A stretch of DNA of 64,000 nucleotides from positions 434,001 through 498,000 of the forward strand of contig NZ_SRLC01000003.1 of NCBI RefSeq assembly GCF_004765605.1, read 5' to 3'. The notes below the pieces were generated by a model. The model had not been told where the DNA came from and searched no databases. It saw nothing but the letters and a program-made list of their open reading frames with translations. The stretch's first letter is position 1. The number at the start of each line of letters is the position of its first letter. Source of the DNA: Hymenobacter aquaticus. GTDB lineage: Bacteria > Bacteroidota > Bacteroidia > Cytophagales > Hymenobacteraceae. The position numbers and the translations under genes were made by a program. Positions 17,790-26,470 of this stretch are shown here, in pieces.

Positions 17790-18035
17790 TTATTGCGCGG
17801 CCTGAATAGCGGTGGCCAGCTCGTCATCAGAGAGGTTGTCGAGCCAGTCTTTGCCCAGCTCCAGGCGCACGGTTTGGGCCCCGCCGCTGGGCGTGCACAC
17901 GACGGGAACGGCCCCCTCTTCGGTTTCGCTCAGGGAAGTGGCCTGGTCGGCGGTGCTGCTTTCTACGGCGGCGTAGGCCTGCACGCAGGTCCAGCGGGTG
18001 TTATCGGCGGTGGTTACTTCGCGTTGTTTCATCAT
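17790..18035 (-). CDS. Small protein of unknown function
   Basis: This ~81-aa frame starts at one of two adjacent ATG codons (18035 or 18032), reading MMKQREVTTADNTRWTCVQ. It has a hydrophilic N-terminus with one Trp-Thr-Cys, a Ser/Glu-rich centre, and a C-terminal VRLELGKDWLDNLSDDELAT, which looks like a short helix. The longer frame to 18131 overlaps the DinB gene and is unlikely. I do not recognise a family. It follows the DinB-like gene by about 40 bp on the same strand and ends at a terminator, which supports a real gene. Confidence 0.55.
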   Translation of the reverse strand: MMKQREVTTADNTRWTCVQAYAAVESSTADQATSLSETEEGAVPVVCTPSGGAQTVRLELGKDWLDNLSDDELATAIQAAQ

Positions 18036-18078
18036 GGGGCTGCATACGCGGCCCCGGCGGTAATGATGCGCGCCGGCC

Positions 18079-18654
18079 TCAGACGACCAGCACCGGCGCG
18101 GAGCGCGGAACGGCGGCCGCCGCAACGGCACGCTGGGCCTGCTGCACGTGGCGCTGCTGGTGGGCTACCACGAACTGCAGGGCCTCGCCGATCCGCAGCT
18201 TGAGCAGCCGGAAAAACTCGACGCGCACGGCCTTGCGGTTCAGGTTGGTGCCCGGCGCGGCGGCCAGCAGCTCCAGCAGGCGCTGCTGGTGCTGCTGAAA
18301 CTCGTCTACTACTTCCGGCCCCAGCTGGCTGCCCGCCGGGTTCATGTGCTTGATGGTCGTGTGCTTTTTGCCGTTGTCGGGCCGCACCGTGTCGTAGGAT
18401 TTGCGGCCCAGCCACGAAAAGCCGACTTCGTGCGGAGTCATATTTACCGCCTTGCCGGACAGTGCTTGTGCCAGCTCCGAGTTGTAAAACCGGCTGTAGC
18501 GGTTCAGGTGCTCCAGACATTCGAGGGCGCTCCAGCTGGCGGGTGTGGGCTTGAAATTCAACGCCGCCAGGTCGAGGGTTTGGAGGTGGCGGGCGGCGGT
18601 TTGCAGCTCCCGTACCTGGTCGGTGAGCTGGCGCAAAAGAATGGTTGAAAGCAT
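18079..18654 (-). CDS. DinB-family (DinB_2-like) putative metal-dependent protein
   Basis: This 191-aa four-helix-bundle protein of the DinB/YfiT superfamily carries metal-ligand candidates: His in ECLEHLNRYSRFYN near residue 49, and His in FVVAHQQRHVQQAQR near 165-169. The N-terminal helix contains SWSALECLEHLNRY, typical of DinB_2 proteins. Members act as thiol-dependent S-transferases or hydrolases; none can be assigned here. It sits 73 bp from the divergently read neighbour region and in the same orientation as the Crp/Fnr gene upstream. Confidence 0.85.
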   Translation of the reverse strand: MLSTILLRQLTDQVRELQTAARHLQTLDLAALNFKPTPASWSALECLEHLNRYSRFYNSELAQALSGKAVNMTPHEVGFSWLGRKSYDTVRPDNGKKHTTIKHMNPAGSQLGPEVVDEFQQHQQRLLELLAAAPGTNLNRKAVRVEFFRLLKLRIGEALQFVVAHQQRHVQQAQRAVAAAAVPRSAPVLVV

Positions 18655-18727
18655 GGCTAGGGCGTGAAAGTTGACAGACCCAAAGGTGGCGGCCCCGCGC
18701 CTGCCAAACCTTGACCGGAATCAAGAT

Positions 18728-19312
18728 TTAGCGCAGCCGGCTCAGGGTTTCGGGCGTCATGCGCAGGTAGGAGGCAATGTACTTTTTGGGCACCAGCTGA
18801 AAAATATGCGGGCTGCGGGCCAGCAGCCGGGCCAGGCGCCGCTCGGGCTCGGGCAGCAGCAAGTCAATTTCCCGCTCGATGCGGCCCACCAGCACCCGCT
18901 CCAGCTCCTGCCGCCAAAACCGGGCAAACGCGGCGTTACGCTCCACAAACTCGGTGAAGTCGGTGCGGGAAAGAGCCAGCAGCTCGCACTTTTTCAGGGC
19001 CTGCAGGCAGTAGTCGGAAGGCTGATTGGCCACGAACGAAGGAAAGGAGCACACCATGTTGTTGGCGTAGCCGAAGCCCACGCAGATTTCTTCGGCCGGG
19101 GTCGGAAAAAAGATGCGCAGCACGCCGCTGGTCACGAAGTACAGGTGGTGCTCCAGCTGCCCGGCCTGAATCAGAAAGTCGCCGCGCCGGAGCGTGACCC
19201 GCCGTTTCCAGAGCGTCAGAAACTCCTCGATATCGGCGGCGCTCAAATACGGTACGGGCCGCAGCACGGCCGCCAGCATGGCTAACCCATCATCGGGAGG
19301 CGCAGCGGACAT
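18728..19312 (-). CDS. Crp/Fnr-family transcriptional regulator
   Basis: This 194-aa protein has an N-terminal cyclic-nucleotide-binding fold: LRRGDFLIQAGQLEHHLYFV, SGVLRIFF and EEICVGFGYANNMVCSFPSF. A connecting helix (FWRQELERVLVGRIEREIDLL) is followed by a truncated-looking winged helix ending LVPKKYIASYLRMTPETLSRLR. The recognition helix is therefore at the very end, as in many short Bacteroidota Crp/Fnr paralogues. No FNR-type Cys cluster is visible. The effector is unknown. It could control its neighbours, the DinB-like gene being 73 bp downstream. Confidence 0.9.
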   Translation of the reverse strand: MSAAPPDDGLAMLAAVLRPVPYLSAADIEEFLTLWKRRVTLRRGDFLIQAGQLEHHLYFVTSGVLRIFFPTPAEEICVGFGYANNMVCSFPSFVANQPSDYCLQALKKCELLALSRTDFTEFVERNAAFARFWRQELERVLVGRIEREIDLLLPEPERRLARLLARSPHIFQLVPKKYIASYLRMTPETLSRLR

Positions 19313-19426
19313 ACAACGAGAGTAAAGGGAAATACTGCGCCTAAAATAGCAGTTCCGAGCCGTTGCCCGGCGCGGCGGGCCATCCTTTTCTGCGTATATT
19401 TAGCATACCCTATACCCACCTTGCTT

Positions 19427-19894
19427 ATGGACTGGATTACCATTGCGCTACTGCTCCTGTTTGGCCTGCTGTTTCTGGTGGCCGAAGTGTTGTTTATTCC
19501 CGGCACCACGCTGGTCGGGCTGGTGGGCTTCGCGCTGCTGGCCACCGGCATCTGGCTGGGCTACCGCGACTTTGGCAGCTCGACCGGCCACATCACGCTC
19601 GTTACGGCGGCCGTGCTGGCGGGCCTGATTCTCTACATTGGCTTGCGGCCCAAAAACCTGCATAAGTTCGCCCTTACCGACGTGAACAACAGCAGCGTCC
19701 GGGACGCGCGGCGCCCCGATATCGAGCCGGGCTCAGTGGGCCGCACGCTGTCGGCGCTGCGCCCGGCGGGCACGGCCCTGTTCGAGGACGACCGGCGCGA
19801 AGTCGTGACGCGGGGTGAGTTTCTGGCGGCCGGCACGATGGTCCGCGTGCTGGGCATCGAGCAAAACCGCATCGTGGTGGAGCAGGCCGCCTGA
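19427..19894 (+). CDS. NfeD-family membrane protein
   Basis: This ~156-aa protein starts at ATG 19427 (a TTG two codons earlier is less likely). Two membrane spans near the N-terminus (ITIALLLLFGLLFLVAEVLF and ITLVTAAVLAGLILYIGL) precede a soluble OB-fold-like domain: GSVGRTLSALRPAGTALFEDD, REVVTRGEFLAAGTMVRVL and NRIVVEQ, the typical NfeD C-terminus. NfeD proteins partner flotillins; floA begins 75 bp downstream on the same strand. Together they are expected to organise ordered membrane domains. Confidence 0.93.
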   Translation: MDWITIALLLLFGLLFLVAEVLFIPGTTLVGLVGFALLATGIWLGYRDFGSSTGHITLVTAAVLAGLILYIGLRPKNLHKFALTDVNNSSVRDARRPDIEPGSVGRTLSALRPAGTALFEDDRREVVTRGEFLAAGTMVRVLGIEQNRIVVEQAA

Positions 19895-19969
19895 GGGCCG
19901 CTGCTTGCCAAGCTGCACGGAAAACCAGCTAAAAACTCGTAACTCGGCCCCGGTACCTAGCCCTCCTCC

Positions 19970-20971
19970 ATGAACCTGCCCTTCGCCCCGATTATCATAG
20001 CCGCCATTGCGCTGCTGGTATTCCTGTACTTTTTCCCCATCAGCCTCTGGATTACGGCCATCTTTTCCGGCGTCCGGGTCAGCTTGTTCCAACTGGTGCT
20101 GATGCGGGTGCGCAAGGTGTCGCCCACACTGATCGTCAACTCGCTGATAACCGCCACCAAGGCCGGGCTGCACATTACCAGCAACGAGCTGGAAACCCAC
20201 TACTTGGCCGGCGGCAACGTGCCCAACGTCATTAAAGCGCTGATTTCGGCCGACAAAGCCAACATTCCGCTCGACTTCAAGCAGGCCACGGCCATCGACC
20301 TGGCGGGCCGCAACGTGTTTGAGGCCGTGACGACCTCCGTGAACCCCAAGGTAATTAACACGCCCAACGTAGCGGCCGTGTCGCAGGACGGCATTCAGCT
20401 CATCGTTATTGCCCGCGTCACGGTGCGGGCCAACATCACCCAGCTCGTGGGCGGGGCCGGCGAAGAAACCATCCTGGCCCGCGTCGGCGAAGGCATCGTG
20501 ACCAGCATCGGCTCGTCGCTCTCGCACAAGGAAGTGCTCGAAAACCCCGACAAAATATCTAAGCTCGTGCTCAGCAAGGGCCTGGATGCCGGCACGGCCT
20601 TCGAAATTCTCTCCATCGACATTGCCGACATCGACATCGGAGAAAACATCGGGGCCAAGCTCCAGATCGACCAGGCTACGGCCGACCTGAAAGTGGCCGA
20701 GGCCAAAGCCGAGGAGCGCCGGGCAATGGCCGTGGCCGTGGAGCAGGAAAACCGCGCCAAAACCCAGGAAGCCAAGGCCCGCGTGGTAGAGGCCGAAGCT
20801 GAAATCCCGAAAGCCATTGCCGACGCCTTCCGCTCGGGCAACCTGGGCGTGATGGACTACTACAAGATGCGCAACGTGCAGGCCGACACCGACATGCGCG
20901 ACTCCATAGCCAACCCCGGCGGCCAGAGCAGCAGCACGAAACCCGGCCGCGACGAGCAGCGTCTTAGCTAG
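19970..20971 (+). CDS. floA: Flotillin-like protein FloA
   Basis: This 333-aa protein has an N-terminal hydrophobic hairpin (PIIIAAIALLVFLYFFPISLWI), then an SPFH domain (GLHITSNELETHYLAGGNVP, KANIPLDFKQATAIDLAGRN). A long charged helix follows (ATADLKVAEAKAEERRAMAV to KARVVEAEAEIPKA), which mediates oligomerisation. The EAxA repeats and the FRSGNLGVMDYYKMRNVQADTDMR C-terminus match FloA/YqfA. Length is normal. It is coupled to nfeD upstream and followed by a bidirectional terminator. Confidence 0.96.
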   Translation: MNLPFAPIIIAAIALLVFLYFFPISLWITAIFSGVRVSLFQLVLMRVRKVSPTLIVNSLITATKAGLHITSNELETHYLAGGNVPNVIKALISADKANIPLDFKQATAIDLAGRNVFEAVTTSVNPKVINTPNVAAVSQDGIQLIVIARVTVRANITQLVGGAGEETILARVGEGIVTSIGSSLSHKEVLENPDKISKLVLSKGLDAGTAFEILSIDIADIDIGENIGAKLQIDQATADLKVAEAKAEERRAMAVAVEQENRAKTQEAKARVVEAEAEIPKAIADAFRSGNLGVMDYYKMRNVQADTDMRDSIANPGGQSSSTKPGRDEQRLS

Positions 20972-20994
20972 GGCTAGCAGCTATTTCCTACCAT

Positions 20995-21030
20995 AAAAAA
21001 GCCCCATCCGCTACCGGATGGGGCTTTTTT
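20995..21030. terminator. Bidirectional rho-independent terminator
   Basis: AAAAAAGCCCCATCCG pairs with CGGATGGGGCTTTTTT around a 4-nt loop between convergent floA (20971) and the OmpA-PD40 gene (21102). Confidence 0.92.
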
Positions 21031-21101
21031 GTGGTAAACTACCTATCCTGGAGCTGCCGTGCGCTAAGTGGTTGCCTTAGCCAGTCGACACCGCCAGCGT
21101 C

Positions 21102-23144
21102 TTACTTTTTCGTAATCCGGAACTCGACGCGGCGGTTGAGCTTGCGGGTTTCTTCCTGGTCGTTGCTGGCAATCGGCTTGGTGTCGCCGAAGCCCTCGGT
21201 GGTAATCCGGTTGCCGCTGATGCCCTTCGACACGAGGTACTTTTTCACCTCGTTCACGCGGTCCTGGCTGAGCTTCAGGTTCAGGGCCGGGTCGCCCTGG
21301 TTGTCGGTGTGGCCTTCCAGCTTAATTTCCACCGTCGGGTAGTCCTTCAGAACCCGCACCAAGCGCAACAGCTCGGGGTAGGAGTTGTCGCGCAGGTAGT
21401 ATTTGCTCTGGGCAAAGAAGATGTTGGTCAGCTTGATGGTGGAGCCCACGGCAAACGGCACCAGAAACAGGTCGTGGGTCACCTCGGAGTAGTTCTGCCG
21501 GTCCGTCACGTCCAGGTTGTCGCTTTCGGCCAGGTAGTTTTCGGCTTCGGCGCGGTAGCCGTAGTGGGCCCCCGAGGGCAGCACGATGGTATAGGAGCCG
21601 TCCACCGGGCTGGTTTCCGCCACCCCGATTTCTTCGCCCGTCAGCAGGTTTTCGTACTTGATAGTAGCCGCCACGGGCTTTTTGGTGGAGGCATCCAGCA
21701 CCCGGCCGCGCACCAGCGTCACCACTTCGGGCTTGAACTGGGGCGTGAGGTTGATGCGGAAGATGTCGCGCGAGCCGCCGATTCCATTGCGCGACGACAC
21801 TAGGTAAGCATCTTCGCCGGCCGCCGACAGCGTGAAGTAGCCGTCGAAGTCGGGGGAGTTGATGTTGGGGCCCAGGTTGCGGGGCTTGCTCCAGTTGGTC
21901 CAGCTGTCGTCCAGGCGCTTGGAGGAGAAAATATCACTCTTGCCGTAGCCGCCCAGTCCTTCCGAGGCAAAGTAGAGCGTCTTGCCATCGGCGGCCAGGA
22001 AAGGCGCAAACTCGGCTTTCTTGGTATTTATCGTGCTGCCCAGGTTTTTGGGCCGGGTCCAGGTGCGCTTGTCTTCCTTCAGGAAGCTGGCGTAGATATC
22101 CTGCTGGCCCTGTCCGTCTTTGCGCTGCACAGCCATCAGCAACACCTTGCCCGAGGTACCCAGGAAGTAGTCGACGTTTTCCTCGTCGTCGTTATAAAAG
22201 TCCTCAATTTCAATTTTGACGGGCATGCCCCAGCCCGTCTTGGTGCGGCGCGAGATGCTGGCGCCTTTCGGGTCCAGCGTGCCATCGGGGTTATACACGT
22301 TGATGAGCACCGCCGTATTGCCGTCCGACGACACCGAGGCCAGGCCGTTGGGGCCGGGCGTATTGATGGGGCCACCGATGTTTTTGGCCTGGTTCCAGGT
22401 TTTCTTGGCGGCATTGGCCAGCGTGCTGTACCACACGTCCTGCACGTCGTTGCTGCCGCCCACGTTCTGCGGGCTTTCCTGGCGGGCAAAGAACAGGGTC
22501 TTGCCGTCGGGCGAAATCACCGGGTGGGTATCCACGTACTTCGAGTTGACGTTCTGGCCCAGGTTCACCATGGCCGAGTCGAAGCTCACGCCTTCGGCTT
22601 CACCCTTGAACTCCTTTTTTACCATCGTCTCGGCCACGTCGGCAATGCCGATGGCGTCGATCTGGTTGACGCCTTCCACGGCCTTGGTATTCATGGAAAC
22701 CACCACGCCGATGGTGCGGTAGGTGCCGGCGGCAAACGTGACGCTCAGGGAGCGAAACAGCTCCGGAACGGGGCCGGGGCTCTTGTTTTCGTAGACCTGG
22801 TGCTTGGTGCCCCGGGTATCGACCAGCTCGATTTTAGTGATGGAGCCCGGATTGAAGTTTTCGACGACCGTCACTTGCTTGGCAATGATGGATTTGCCGT
22901 AGCGCACCTCAATAAACTCGTTGGCCCCTTCCTTCTTCGGAATCCAGGCGTCGTTGTTGATTTGCCCCAGCGGCTGCGCGTTTGGCTCGCCCAGCACTTT
23001 TTCGGGGGAAAAAGCTTCCTTTCCTTCGGCTTTTTGGGAGGATACTGCTACTACTTTCGCCGCCCAGATGGCCCGCTGCGCCTGCGCCCAGCTACCCATT
23101 CCAACAATTAATCCAAAGGAGAGAACAAGTTTTCGAACAAACAT
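21102..23144 (-). CDS. OmpA-family protein with PD40 propeller repeats
   Basis: This 680-aa exported protein has a signal peptide ending SWAQAQ. An N-terminal segment (residues ~25-170) has a discoidin-like look (EVRYGKSIIAKQVTVVENFN). A WD40-like PD40 propeller follows, with repeats containing ISPDGKTLFFARQE and LAADGKTLYFASEGLGGYGKSDI. After that comes a carboxypeptidase-regulatory-like domain (VRGRVLDASTKKPVAATIKY) and finally an OmpA peptidoglycan-binding domain (KLEGHTDNQGDPALNLKLSQ to GFGDTKPIASNDQEETRKLN) ending RRVEFRITKK. This order is common in Bacteroidota OmpA/PorE-like envelope proteins that tether outer membrane or T9SS components to peptidoglycan. The exact partner is unknown. 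Confidence 0.93.
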   Translation of the reverse strand: MFVRKLVLSFGLIVGMGSWAQAQRAIWAAKVVAVSSQKAEGKEAFSPEKVLGEPNAQPLGQINNDAWIPKKEGANEFIEVRYGKSIIAKQVTVVENFNPGSITKIELVDTRGTKHQVYENKSPGPVPELFRSLSVTFAAGTYRTIGVVVSMNTKAVEGVNQIDAIGIADVAETMVKKEFKGEAEGVSFDSAMVNLGQNVNSKYVDTHPVISPDGKTLFFARQESPQNVGGSNDVQDVWYSTLANAAKKTWNQAKNIGGPINTPGPNGLASVSSDGNTAVLINVYNPDGTLDPKGASISRRTKTGWGMPVKIEIEDFYNDDEENVDYFLGTSGKVLLMAVQRKDGQGQQDIYASFLKEDKRTWTRPKNLGSTINTKKAEFAPFLAADGKTLYFASEGLGGYGKSDIFSSKRLDDSWTNWSKPRNLGPNINSPDFDGYFTLSAAGEDAYLVSSRNGIGGSRDIFRINLTPQFKPEVVTLVRGRVLDASTKKPVAATIKYENLLTGEEIGVAETSPVDGSYTIVLPSGAHYGYRAEAENYLAESDNLDVTDRQNYSEVTHDLFLVPFAVGSTIKLTNIFFAQSKYYLRDNSYPELLRLVRVLKDYPTVEIKLEGHTDNQGDPALNLKLSQDRVNEVKKYLVSKGISGNRITTEGFGDTKPIASNDQEETRKLNRRVEFRITKK

Positions 23145-23401
23145 AAGCTATATGGCAAAACAAAGGCCTCCGGAAGCACCGGGTCGGCTCTTACGACAGA
23201 TCTGGACTCTCAAGACGTCCTGAGCTGCAAGGAGGTTTCGGCGCGCTGCGAAAGGCAAGCCAAAAATACGCACTCCGAAAGCTCCGGCGCGTTTTTTTTG
23301 TCTAAAACCCAGATTGACTCGGTGGTTGCAGCGCGCTTACCGATTAGCTAACTTACGCATTATCGGTTGTTTTCTCCTAGCTGGCCGATTGCTTCGTCCT
23401 C

Positions 23402-25426
23402 ATGCGTTGGTGTCGCGCCTACTGTTGTGCTCTGTGGAGTTGTCTGCTGCTGGTCTTGTCGGAAGTGGCAAACCCGGCGGCGGCGCAGGTGCTGGTGCCC
23501 GAAACTACCTCTGTCCCTGCCGATTCGCTGTTGCTGCTTTCGTTTCGGGCCCGGCGCGTGGGCGTGAGCACCTACTCCCAGCAAACCGAGCTGCGGGGCC
23601 GCCTGCTGCTCACGCCCCGCCAAACGGTGCACTACCGCCTACTCAGCGACTGGATCTACGATGAGCGGGGCCACCCACCGTTTGTGCGGGAAGATTACGG
23701 CGCCTACGCGTTGCAGACCGTAGCGCTGAGCCGCCGCTGGCAGGTGGGGCAGCTGGTGCACTACGAGCAAAGCCGGGCCAACGCCACCCGCACCGGCGCC
23801 TGGCAGGCCCGCCTGGGCTACCAGCACCGCCTGCGCCCCGCCACGGCTCTGGACACTCTGTCGGTGGCGCGCTACGTGCTGCTGGGCGGGGCGGCCTACG
23901 ACGTGCGCAACGGCCGCCGCGACCTGGGCCCCTCTTACGGGCTGGAAGTCACGACGCTGGTGTACCCCGGGCAGCAGGCCAAAGACCCGGTGGCCGTGCG
24001 CCTGTTTGGGACCCGGGCGCAGCTGGGCCCGCGGGTGTGGCAGCGCACCCTGGCCGAAGGTTTCTACGCCCGCACGTTCGACGCCTTTTCCAGCGGCTCG
24101 CTGCGCCTGGGCTACCGCTCTAACCGGGCCGAAGACTACGTGCCGGGCAACGTGCAGCGCATTCAGAGCGACACGATTGCCGGGCAGCTCAGCTGGGTGT
24201 ATCAGCTCAGCGACAAAGCCTCCTTTCGCTCCGACAACCTGCTGGCGCTACCCAGCCGGGCTTTTGCTTACCGCCCACTAGGTCCCGAAGCCGACACGGT
24301 GCAGAACCTGGGCTACCGGCAGCAGGAGCTCGACACGCGCCAGGAAGTGCGGGTAGCCAGCAAAAAGCTGCAGTTCGTGCTCCTGTTCAACTACCGGGAG
24401 CGAAACCGCAACTACGCCCTGGAAAACAACCGCCGCCTCTCCCCCGCCCGCCTGAACGCGGCGACCGAGCGGGAGCAGATCAAGGACATTTCGGAGAAAA
24501 CCACCCTGTGGCAGTCGGAGCTGACGTGGCTGCCCCTGCCCCGCCACTCGCTTACGGTGCTGGGCTCGGCGCAGCTTTTGCGCGTGGATACGCCCAGCAA
24601 GGAAAACGACCAGGACCGGGACGAGGCCCAGCACAGCCTGCGCCTGGTGTGGGTGGGCCGCTGGGCCGGCGCGTTTCGCACTTCCCTGGCGGTGGGCGGC
24701 GAGTATCGGCAGTTTGTATTTATCCGGGCTTCGCAAAGCGCCGAAAACTACACCGACCGGCTGCTACACTGGGAACCGTCGTTTACCTGGGCTCCGGGCC
24801 GCTTCAGTTTGAAATCGACCTACCACCTGTGGGTGAGCTACCAGGTGCGCGACCGGCTGAGTGAGCAGCTGAAAAACCGCGCCAGCCGGGTGCTGGAGCA
24901 GCAGCAGCACGTGGGTTACCAGTTTACGCCCCGCCTGCTGGCCTCCCTGGATTACATTCGGCGCGAAAACCGCATCGGGCTGCTCAACTGGCAGCAGTTT
25001 AAGGAAAGCCCCCTCGACACGTCCATCACCCACGACCTGGCGGCCAGCCTGCGCCACAGCTGGAGCGGCCTGCGTGGCACCAGCAGCCTGCGCCTGGGCT
25101 ACCGGTTTCTGGAGCAGCGCAGCCACGGCCGCGCGGCCCTGCTCGACGCGGCCAGCGGCGCGGGCTCCACCCTGATTTACCTGCGCAGCCTCACCCGCCA
25201 GCAGGGCCCCGACCTGGCCTACGAGCGACGCTCCCAGGCGGGCTTCACCGTGGTGGGTAGCATCTGGCTGCAGCAGCTGCGCACGTTTTACCGCTACACC
25301 GAAGGGCAGGGTCCCTACGTCGGGGCCGGGTATACCATCGAAGACCTGCGGCGCGAAACCCGGAACCTGTACCCCTACTTCGAGGTGGCCGTCAACTGGC
25401 GGATTCGCACGTTCCGGCGAGTATAG
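23402..25426 (+). CDS. Putative outer-membrane beta-barrel protein
   Basis: This 674-aa protein has an N-terminal hydrophobic signal (CALWSCLLLVLSEVA-AAQ) and then alternating strands rich in aromatic and charged residues (for example LLSDWIYDERGHPPFVRED, LRLGYRSNRAEDYVPGN, SWVYQLSDKASFRSDNLLAL). The C-terminus ends FEVAVNWRIRTFRRV. This pattern and size suggest a large barrel of a family I cannot name. No TonB box or plug domain is visible. It lies in an isolated position with a 257-bp gap upstream in which I see no convincing promoter, and a bidirectional terminator downstream. Confidence 0.72.
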   Translation: MRWCRAYCCALWSCLLLVLSEVANPAAAQVLVPETTSVPADSLLLLSFRARRVGVSTYSQQTELRGRLLLTPRQTVHYRLLSDWIYDERGHPPFVREDYGAYALQTVALSRRWQVGQLVHYEQSRANATRTGAWQARLGYQHRLRPATALDTLSVARYVLLGGAAYDVRNGRRDLGPSYGLEVTTLVYPGQQAKDPVAVRLFGTRAQLGPRVWQRTLAEGFYARTFDAFSSGSLRLGYRSNRAEDYVPGNVQRIQSDTIAGQLSWVYQLSDKASFRSDNLLALPSRAFAYRPLGPEADTVQNLGYRQQELDTRQEVRVASKKLQFVLLFNYRERNRNYALENNRRLSPARLNAATEREQIKDISEKTTLWQSELTWLPLPRHSLTVLGSAQLLRVDTPSKENDQDRDEAQHSLRLVWVGRWAGAFRTSLAVGGEYRQFVFIRASQSAENYTDRLLHWEPSFTWAPGRFSLKSTYHLWVSYQVRDRLSEQLKNRASRVLEQQQHVGYQFTPRLLASLDYIRRENRIGLLNWQQFKESPLDTSITHDLAASLRHSWSGLRGTSSLRLGYRFLEQRSHGRAALLDAASGAGSTLIYLRSLTRQQGPDLAYERRSQAGFTVVGSIWLQQLRTFYRYTEGQGPYVGAGYTIEDLRRETRNLYPYFEVAVNWRIRTFRRV

Positions 25427-25445
25427 CACAGCGCGTAGCACGCAC

Positions 25446-25480
25446 AAAGGCCCGGCCGCCGGATGGCAGTCGGGCCTTTT
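25446..25480. terminator. Bidirectional rho-independent terminator
   Basis: AAAGGCCCG and CGGGCCTTT enclose a 17-nt loop between the convergent ends of the barrel gene (25426) and the lipoprotein (25507). Confidence 0.8.
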
Positions 25481-25506
25481 GCAAGGTGGTACTACGCGTG
25501 GGCCGC

Positions 25507-26334
25507 TTAGGGCTGCAGCGTGAAGTTGCGCGTTACCGAGTTGAACGGGCCGGGAATCAGGTTGCCGCTGGCATCTACCAGTTCCAGCTTCACCGTGTTC
25601 TGGCCGGCGGGCAGGCCTTCCATCATAAACGGAGCCCACTGATCCAGCATAAACTCGGTGCCGTTGATGGTAGCCCGCACTTTGTTGCCTTCCGGCGACA
25701 ACGTGGTGTTTACCAGGTAGAAGTCCAGCATCACCTTGGCCGCGTCTTTGCCCGAGTACGTGTCTTTGGGGCGGCTGTAGAACAGGTGGGGGCTCTGTAG
25801 GTCGACGTTCAGCGGGGTAGTTGGGGCGTTGCCCACCGTAATGACGCGCAGGTCATACGCGCCGCGGTGCTTGAGGCTTTCGTGGTAGGAGCGCGACAAA
25901 AACGACAGCACTACGTGTTGTCCGTCGGCAATAGGTTTCGTAAATTCCGTGGTGTAATGAGCGGTATACGGCTCATTGTCAACGATATTATGGATGTGCT
26001 GACCCTTTTCCGAGTTTGCCATTTCCTCCGAGTGCATCCCGCCCGTCATCTTGGTGAGCTGGAAGTTGGTGATGTCGTAGTCGAACGACACGTTACCGCT
26101 GGGCACCGTCGAGCCCGTCACCGGCGACTTAAGCTGCAGCTGGGCTTCGGGGTTACGGGGCGAGTCCGTGAAAGGCGTCACGCGGATGCCGTTTTTCTCC
26201 ATGGAAGCCGTGTTAGCCGAGGGCACGCGTTCGGCCGTAGACTGGGAGCCCGACTCTTGTGTTTGTCTAGCCGTGTCGCAGGCAGCCAGACCAAGCAGCA
26301 TCGCGCTGCCCATTAGTAAAGCAGATGCTTTCAT
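25507..26334 (-). CDS. Lipoprotein of unknown function
   Basis: This 275-aa protein has lipoprotein signal LLGLAACD (Cys19). The body holds GSTVPSGNVSFDYDITNFQL, the His/Met-rich EEMANSEKGQHIHNIVDNEPY segment, and a repeated beta-sandwich feel near the end (MMEGLPAGQNTVKLELVDAS). The MTGGMHSE and GQHIH wording is characteristic of a conserved Bacteroidota lipoprotein group of unknown role; the clustered His could bind a metal. The 136 bp upstream separate it from the divergent oxygenase gene. Confidence 0.78.
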   Translation of the reverse strand: MKASALLMGSAMLLGLAACDTARQTQESGSQSTAERVPSANTASMEKNGIRVTPFTDSPRNPEAQLQLKSPVTGSTVPSGNVSFDYDITNFQLTKMTGGMHSEEMANSEKGQHIHNIVDNEPYTAHYTTEFTKPIADGQHVVLSFLSRSYHESLKHRGAYDLRVITVGNAPTTPLNVDLQSPHLFYSRPKDTYSGKDAAKVMLDFYLVNTTLSPEGNKVRATINGTEFMLDQWAPFMMEGLPAGQNTVKLELVDASGNLIPGPFNSVTRNFTLQP

Positions 26335-26470
26335 GAGGGAAATGGTGGAAGGGTTAAGAGGACCACCGGACCGCTTGTCCGGCCGCGCCCCGACACCGGG
26401 ACGACGAATGATTTTTTAAGTACCTTGCGCAATACGTAAGGATTGCTCAAAAGTATATTGATTTTCCGCT